From NCBI RefSeq assembly GCF_024267675.1, contig NZ_JALDYX010000026.1, positions 1 through 64,000 on the forward strand: a stretch of DNA of 64,000 bases, given 5' to 3'. The translations under genes were made by a program, and so were the position numbers. This DNA is from Marinobacterium sedimentorum. Lineage in GTDB: Bacteria > Pseudomonadota > Gammaproteobacteria > Pseudomonadales > Balneatricaceae. The notes beneath the pieces were generated by a model, which was given only the letters and a program-made list of their open reading frames with translations, made no database searches and had not been told where the DNA came from. Shown one piece after another: positions 59,378 to 64,000 of the stretch. Positions within the stretch are counted from its first letter, which is position 1. Each line of letters opens with the position of its first letter.

Positions 59378-61081
59378 ATGAACAAAACCCTGCTCGGCAT
59401 TTTAATCAGCACGCTCACTGTTACGGGCTGCAGTTTCCAGCCTGTTGCCACCGAACCCAAGACCCCCGTGGTACTGGAACCGGTGCAGTACCAGCCGGGC
59501 GAATTCAACCGTGAATCCCTGTTGCAGCTGCTGCAGGCCGAGATTGCCGGCCAGCGGCGCCAGTTCGATGTCGCCCTTGTAATCTATCTGCAGCAGGCCA
59601 AACTGACCCACGACCCGGCCGTGGCCGAGCGCGCCACCCGTATAGCCCAGTACCTGCAACGACCCGATGACATGCTGCAGGCGGCCAGGCTCTGGATAGA
59701 GGCGCAGCCCGACAACCCAGAGCCTTATCAGGTCGCAGCAGACCTGCTGCTGCACAACGGTGACTACGAGGCAGCGCTGCCGTTGATGGAACGTGCCCTG
59801 GCAGAAGACAGCCGCCAGGCGCTGGCGCTGCTCGTGGGCCAGGCCAGCAACATAGGCCCCCGTCAGCTCGAGGGCTATATCGCCATGCTGGACCGCCAGC
59901 TGAAGAAGGCGCCGGACGACAGCTACCTGTTGCTGACCCGCGGCCAGCTGCTCAAGCAGCTCGACAGGACCGACGCCGCCCTGGCCGACTTTGACCGGGC
60001 GCTGCAGCTCAACCCGGACGATCTCGATGCACTGATGCTCAAGACGGAATTGCTGCGCCTTAACGACCGCCCGGCCGAAGCCCTGCAACTGTTGCGCCCC
60101 TACCTGAAAAGCCAGAGCGACAACCGCCAGATTCAGGTTCTGCATGTGCAGCTGCTGTTTCTCAACGACCAGCAACAGCAGGCCACCAAGGCCTCCCACG
60201 AGCTGATCAAGCGCTTCCCCGACGACAGCCAGCTGCATTACTACCTGGCACTGCTGATGCTGGAAAATGACCAGCTGAGCCAGAGTAGCGCCCTGCTGAA
60301 ACAGCTGCTGGAACAGAACCCGGACAACAGCGAGCCCCATTTTTACCTGGGCTATATCGCCCAGAGCGAGGGTCGCAATGAAGAAGCGATCGAACACTAC
60401 AGCCGCGTCACCGATGGTTCCAACCTGTTTCAGTCCTACGCCCGCACCCTCAGCCTGCTGGACCAGCCGGCCGACCAGGCCCGGGTCGAACTGATTATGG
60501 AAAACGCCCGCGCCCGCTACCCGGAACTTGCGCCGCGTTTCTATGGCCTCCAGGCCGAGTGGCTCAATCAGCACCAGCAGCGGGATGCCGCCCTGGCCAT
60601 TCTGGACCAGGGTCTGGCGGAGCACGGCAATGAAGTCACCCTGCTCTACACCCGCGCCATGCTGATAGACCCGGACGACTTCCAGCAGATAGAGCAGGAT
60701 CTGCGCAAGGTGCTCGAAATGGAACCCGACAATGCCAGTGCACTGAACGCCCTGGGCTATACCCTGACGCTCTACACCGACCGTTACGACGAAGCCTACA
60801 AGCTGATCGAGCAGGCGCTGCAACAGAAACCCGATGACCCCGCCGTGCTCGACTCCATGGGCTGGGTGCTGTTCAACCTTGAGCACTATCCCGAAGCCAT
60901 CGAATTCCTGCAACGGGCCTACGATAGCTTCCCGGACCCGGAAGTCACCGGCCACCTGATCCGGGCCTACTGGGCCGACGGGCGCCAGAACCGTGCCCGT
61001 GAACTGCTGGAGCAACACCTGGGCGAAGACCCGCAGAATGAACACCTGCGCGAAGCCGCCAAGGCTGTCGGGGCCAACTGA
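59378..61081 (+). CDS. TPR-repeat outer-membrane-type lipoprotein
   Basis: The 567-aa protein has a lipoprotein signal peptide with lipobox LTVTGC (Cys18) and about ten tetratricopeptide repeats (for example PDDSYLLLTRGQLLKQLDRTDAALADF, NPDDLDALMLKTELLRLNDRPAEALQLL, DPAVLDSMGWVLFNLEHYPEAIEFLQRA). This conserved gene always precedes lolB in pseudomonads and relatives. A scaffold role in the envelope is likely but not known. Its stop overlaps the lolB start (TGATG). Confidence 0.88.
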   Translation: MNKTLLGILISTLTVTGCSFQPVATEPKTPVVLEPVQYQPGEFNRESLLQLLQAEIAGQRRQFDVALVIYLQQAKLTHDPAVAERATRIAQYLQRPDDMLQAARLWIEAQPDNPEPYQVAADLLLHNGDYEAALPLMERALAEDSRQALALLVGQASNIGPRQLEGYIAMLDRQLKKAPDDSYLLLTRGQLLKQLDRTDAALADFDRALQLNPDDLDALMLKTELLRLNDRPAEALQLLRPYLKSQSDNRQIQVLHVQLLFLNDQQQQATKASHELIKRFPDDSQLHYYLALLMLENDQLSQSSALLKQLLEQNPDNSEPHFYLGYIAQSEGRNEEAIEHYSRVTDGSNLFQSYARTLSLLDQPADQARVELIMENARARYPELAPRFYGLQAEWLNQHQQRDAALAILDQGLAEHGNEVTLLYTRAMLIDPDDFQQIEQDLRKVLEMEPDNASALNALGYTLTLYTDRYDEAYKLIEQALQQKPDDPAVLDSMGWVLFNLEHYPEAIEFLQRAYDSFPDPEVTGHLIRAYWADGRQNRARELLEQHLGEDPQNEHLREAAKAVGAN

Positions 61082-61671
61082 TGCGCGCGCTTGGACTGAG
61101 CCTGCTGCTAACCCTGCTGGTCGGCTGCAGCACTTTTAAGGCCGACCAGACCCCGGCGCCCGTCAGCGGCAGCTGGGATGACTACCAGCAACAGGCGCTG
61201 GCGCTGCAAAACTGGACCCTCGACAGCAAAGTCGGCATTCGCACCCCGGATGACAGCCATAGCGCCCGCATGCAGTGGCAACAGCAGACTCCCGCCTATC
61301 GCATCGCCATTAGCGGCCCCCTCGGCCAGGGCGGCGCCCTGATCGAGGGAGGTCCGGGCGGCGTGAGCATCGATATCGCCGGCGAAGGCCATTACGCCTC
61401 GGATAGCCCCGAGGCACTGCTGCAATCCCTGCTGGGCTGGAGTTTCCCGGTTGAACAGGTGACCTACTGGATTCGCGGCCTGCCCGCACCCGGCCTCGCC
61501 TATACCCCCGCCTTTCGCGAAAATCGCCTCGAAACCCTTGAACAGGGCGGGTGGTTGATCCATTATTCCGCCTACTCGACGGACAACGGGTACGTGCTGC
61601 CACAGCGCGTGACGCTGCGACGCGCAGATCTGACCATTACGGTGATCATCAAGGAGTGGATCGCGTCCTGA
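61081..61671 (+). CDS. lolB: outer-membrane lipoprotein receptor LolB
   Basis: The 196-aa product has lipobox LLTLLVGC (Cys17) and the LolB fold: WTLDSKVGIRTPDDSHSARMQW, ISGPLGQGGALIEGGPGGVSID, PVEQVTYWIRGLPAPG. It receives lipoproteins from LolA and inserts them in the outer membrane. It is translationally coupled to the TPR gene. ispE, which usually follows, is missing here. Confidence 0.92.
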   Translation: MRALGLSLLLTLLVGCSTFKADQTPAPVSGSWDDYQQQALALQNWTLDSKVGIRTPDDSHSARMQWQQQTPAYRIAISGPLGQGGALIEGGPGGVSIDIAGEGHYASDSPEALLQSLLGWSFPVEQVTYWIRGLPAPGLAYTPAFRENRLETLEQGGWLIHYSAYSTDNGYVLPQRVTLRRADLTITVIIKEWIAS

Positions 61672-61723
61672 GCAGGCAACGACAGTTTTTTGCTGTTCGT
61701 TTCCCTTTGACTGCACTTCGGGC

Positions 61724-61752
61724 TTGACCTATCGGGCCGGTTTTAGCAGAAT
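61724..61752 (+). promoter_or_regulatory. sigma-70-type promoter of tRNA-Gln
   Basis: TTGACC (61724-61729), a 17-bp spacer and CAGAAT (61747-61752) precede a GC-rich start region. Transcription would begin near 61759, about 35 bp before the tRNA. The GC-rich discriminator fits stringent control. Confidence 0.6.
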
Positions 61753-61793
61753 ATGCGCCTTCTTTCGGGAGGCCAACTCCAAAGGAGAGATAC

Positions 61794-61868
61794 TGGGGTA
61801 TCGCCAAGCGGTAAGGCACTGGATTCTGATTCCAGCATGCGGAGGTTCGAATCCTCCTACCCCAGCCA
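61794..61868 (+). tRNA. tRNA-Gln (anticodon CUG)
   Basis: TGGGGTATCGCCAAGC begins the acceptor and D arm; the anticodon arm is CTGGA-TTCTGAT-TCCAG with anticodon CTG; the T arm is GGAGG-TTCGAAT-CCTCC; the end is TACCCCA-G-CCA. CCA is encoded. All stems pair. A tRNA-Gln before prs is conserved in pseudomonads. Confidence 0.95.
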
Positions 61869-61935
61869 TTTACTCATGAAATACTCCCTGTCAGCTTCGA
61901 ATTCCAACTCCGAACCAACCGAGAAGGTGCTCGCC

Positions 61936-62877
61936 GTGTCTAGAATGATGGTCTTCACCGGCAATGCCAATCCGGAACTCGCCCAGAGAGTGGTCGAGCG
62001 CCTTGATATTCCAATGGGCAAAGCCATCGTCGGCCGCTTTAGCGACGGTGAAGTGAATGTAGAGATCCAGGAAAACGTCCGCGGCAAGGATGTCTTCATC
62101 ATCCAGTCGACCTGCGCTCCTACCAACGACAACCTGATGGAACTCATCGTGCTGGCCGACGCGCTGCGTCGCGCATCCGCCAGCCGTGTTACCGCTGTAG
62201 TCCCCTACTTCGGTTACGCCCGTCAGGACCGCCGCCCCCGCTCCGCCCGTGTGGCGATCAGCGCCAGGGTTGTGGCGGACATGATCTCCGCTGTCGGTAT
62301 CGACCGCGTTCTGACCGTTGACCTGCACGCCGACCAGATCCAGGGCTTCTTCGACAGCCCTGTGGATAACGTCTACGGTTCGCCGGTGCTGCTGGATGAC
62401 ATCGTCGATCAGCAGTACGAGAACATCATGGTCGTGTCCCCGGACGTCGGCGGCGTGGTGCGTGCGCGCGCCATCGCCAAGCAGCTGGACTGCGATCTGG
62501 CCATCATCGACAAGCGCCGCGAACGCGCCAACGAATCCCAGGTGATGAACATCATCGGTGACGTCGAAGGCCGTACCTGCATCCTGGTCGATGACATGTG
62601 CGATACCGCCGGCACCCTGTGCAAGGCAGCCAAGGCACTGAAAGACAACGGCGCCGCAAAGGTCTATGCCTATGCAACGCATCCGGTACTCTCGGGCCCT
62701 GCGGTCGAAAATCTGAACAACAGCGTACTGGACGAACTGGTGGTGACCGATACCATCCCGCTGTCCAAGGCCGCACAGGAGTGTTCGCGGGTACGCCAGC
62801 TCACCCTGGCTCCGATGCTGGCGGAAGCGGTTCGCCGCGTCTGCAACGAAGAATCCATCAGCGCAATGTTCCGCTAA
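61936..62877 (+). CDS. prs: ribose-phosphate pyrophosphokinase
   Basis: The 313-aa protein has the PRPP synthase motifs FGYARQDRRPRSARVAISA (ATP loop), VDLHADQIQGFFD and the PRPP-binding loop ILVDDMCDTAGTL. It makes PRPP from ribose 5-phosphate and ATP. A GTG start at 61936 with AAGG 9 bp upstream gives the usual length; an in-frame ATG at 61876 would add 20 residues and has no ribosome site. Confidence 0.95.
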   Translation: MSRMMVFTGNANPELAQRVVERLDIPMGKAIVGRFSDGEVNVEIQENVRGKDVFIIQSTCAPTNDNLMELIVLADALRRASASRVTAVVPYFGYARQDRRPRSARVAISARVVADMISAVGIDRVLTVDLHADQIQGFFDSPVDNVYGSPVLLDDIVDQQYENIMVVSPDVGGVVRARAIAKQLDCDLAIIDKRRERANESQVMNIIGDVEGRTCILVDDMCDTAGTLCKAAKALKDNGAAKVYAYATHPVLSGPAVENLNNSVLDELVVTDTIPLSKAAQECSRVRQLTLAPMLAEAVRRVCNEESISAMFR

Positions 62878-63000
62878 GCGGACCCTGCCTGAACCGCACC
62901 GGCGCCCAATGCGGCGGTGTTAATGCCCACAAGGGCAACAGCGATGCTGCAGAACCTTGGTCGCGAGGTCTGCAGCTTTTATTTATTGAAGGATAATCAC

Positions 63001-63600
63001 ATGACTAACTTTGTAATCGAAGCAGTATCCCGTGCGGATCAGGGCAAAGGTGCGAGCCGCCGCCTGCGCACTCAGGGATTCGTGCCTGGCATCCTGTACG
63101 GTGGCGAGAACGACAAGAACCCGGTCGCTATCTCCGTTAACGGCAACGAACTGAACAAGCAGCTGAATGATCAGTCTTTCTTCTCCAGCATTCTGACCAT
63201 CAAGCTGAATGACGAAGAACAGAAAGTCATCATCAAGGATCTGCAGCGCCACCCGGCCCGCCCGCAGGTACTGCACGCTGACTTCCAGCGCGTAACCAAC
63301 GAAAGCCGCATCCGCATCACGGTACCGCTGCAGTTCGTCAACTTCGAAAAATCAGCCGCTGCCAAAGCATCTGCCAAGTTCGCTGTTGAGAAAAACACGG
63401 CCGAAATCCTGTGCAACGCCGGCCAGCTGCCGGAAGCACTGCAGATCGATCTGAGCACCGTTGAAGGCGGCAAGGTTCTTCACCTGTCCGACATCAGCCT
63501 GCCGGAAGGCGTTGAAATCGTCGCTCTGCGTCGCGGCGGTGACCACGACCAGGGTATCGGTTACGTCTACGCTCCGCGCGGCGCCAAAGCTGCCAAGTAA
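63001..63600 (+). CDS. rplY: 50S ribosomal protein L25, long (Ctc/TL5) form
   Basis: The 199-aa protein has the L25 domain (about 1-95, RRLRTQGFVPGILYGGEN; QVLHADFQRV) that binds 5S rRNA and the C-terminal TL5-type beta domain ending in basic, alanine-rich AKAAK. GGA precedes the ATG after a 123-bp leader from prs. Length is typical for the extended form. Confidence 0.95.
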   Translation: MTNFVIEAVSRADQGKGASRRLRTQGFVPGILYGGENDKNPVAISVNGNELNKQLNDQSFFSSILTIKLNDEEQKVIIKDLQRHPARPQVLHADFQRVTNESRIRITVPLQFVNFEKSAAAKASAKFAVEKNTAEILCNAGQLPEALQIDLSTVEGGKVLHLSDISLPEGVEIVALRRGGDHDQGIGYVYAPRGAKAAK

Positions 63601-63622
63601 GACTGCCTAGCAGGGTGCCGGC

Positions 63623-64000
63623 ATGAATGACAGGATCCAGCTGATCGTAGGCCTCGGAAATCCGGGCGATAACTATCATCAGACCCGTCATAATGCCGGT
63701 GCCGACTTTGTCGGGCAGCTTGCTGCCTGGCATAACTGTACTCTGGTACCGGATCGCAAGTTCCACGGACGCTACGGCAAGATCGTTCTTAACGGCCAGC
63801 CAGTCCACCTGCTGATCCCCCACACCTTCATGAATTTGAGCGGTCAGGCCGTCGCGGCTCTGGCAACGTTCTACAAGATTCCGGCTCAGTCCATTCTGGT
63901 CGCTCACGATGAGCTTGACCTCCCCCCCGGCGTCGCCCGCTTCAAGCAGGGTGGCGGACACGGTGGTCACAATGGTCTGCGCGATATCATTACCCGCCTG
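63623..64000 (+). CDS. pth: peptidyl-tRNA hydrolase, 3' end cut by the window
   Basis: The 126 visible residues include the family signature LIVGLGNPGDNYHQTRHNAGADFV with catalytic His20-region residues, IPHTFMNLSGQAV, VAHDELDLPPG (catalytic Asp) and GGGHGGHNGLRDI. It frees tRNA from peptidyl-tRNAs lost by ribosomes. It starts 20 bp after rplY, the usual order. About 70 further residues lie outside the window. Confidence 0.95.
   Translation, partial: MNDRIQLIVGLGNPGDNYHQTRHNAGADFVGQLAAWHNCTLVPDRKFHGRYGKIVLNGQPVHLLIPHTFMNLSGQAVAALATFYKIPAQSILVAHDELDLPPGVARFKQGGGHGGHNGLRDIITRL

Noticed and set aside
59402..61045. 547-aa antisense frame over the TPR lipoprotein gene
   Set aside because: Shadow of a repeat-rich gene; the plus-strand lipobox and TPR pattern are decisive.

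Overview
The window is about 64 kb of a fairly GC-rich bacterial chromosome. Gene content points to a Gammaproteobacterium, probably a marine or aquatic heterotroph related to the Oceanospirillales/Pseudomonadales. Supporting signs are the hemA-prfA-prmC-moeB block, the lolB / tRNA-Gln / prs / rplY / pth order, TamA-TamB, a long-form ribosomal protein L25, and several TRAP and tripartite tricarboxylate (TTT) transporters. The genus is an inference.

Layout. (1) 1-1934 is AT-richer than the rest. It has two unrecognised small genes, a gene remnant, a tRNA 3'-end-like fragment and one isolated type I-E-like CRISPR repeat, and looks like the edge of a genomic island. (2) 1935-7851 holds a VIT/CCC1-family membrane protein, a DUF4124 protein and a minus-strand operon: LysR regulator, TctD-type response regulator, TctE-type kinase and periplasmic binding protein. 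(3) 8425-13719 holds a PrpF/4-oxalomesaconate tautomerase-family gene, a TTT binding protein, a fused TctA-TctB permease and a tandem universal stress protein. (4) 13992-23412 holds tamB/tamA, sixA, an AEC permease, a secreted HExxH protein and a small secreted repeat protein. (5) 23925-27571 holds a FadR-type regulator and a secreted GH32 fructan hydrolase with a large insertion.

(6) 27767-48108 is a catabolic island for hexuronates and aldarates. Uronate dehydrogenase would give aldarolactones. The lactone isomerase and cycloisomerase convert these to 3-deoxy-2-keto-hexarate. GudD and GarD dehydrate glucarate and galactarate to the same product. KdgD makes alpha-ketoglutarate semialdehyde, and an aldehyde dehydrogenase makes alpha-ketoglutarate. 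Uptake is by a TRAP system (dctPQM) and a TTT system (tctCBA). Regulators are FadR-type and LacI-type. A recurring core, ACATCnTA, lies in four promoter regions and suggests one shared regulon.

(7) 48602-64000 is mostly housekeeping: LysR, ankyrin protein, ansA, MOSC protein, K+/H+ antiporter, RidA, CoA-binding protein, moeB, prmC, prfA, hemA, TPR lipoprotein, lolB, tRNA-Gln, prs, rplY and the start of pth.

The most unusual observations are about architecture. A small dispersed element with near-perfect 14-bp terminal inverted repeats occurs three times. Two convergent or tandem gene junctions (ansA/MOSC and hemA/prfA) carry diverged duplicates of the gene ends. A solitary CRISPR repeat sits beside a tRNA-like fragment. 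The GH32 enzyme has what looks like a domain nested inside another inserted domain. ispE is absent from its usual place between lolB and the tRNA.
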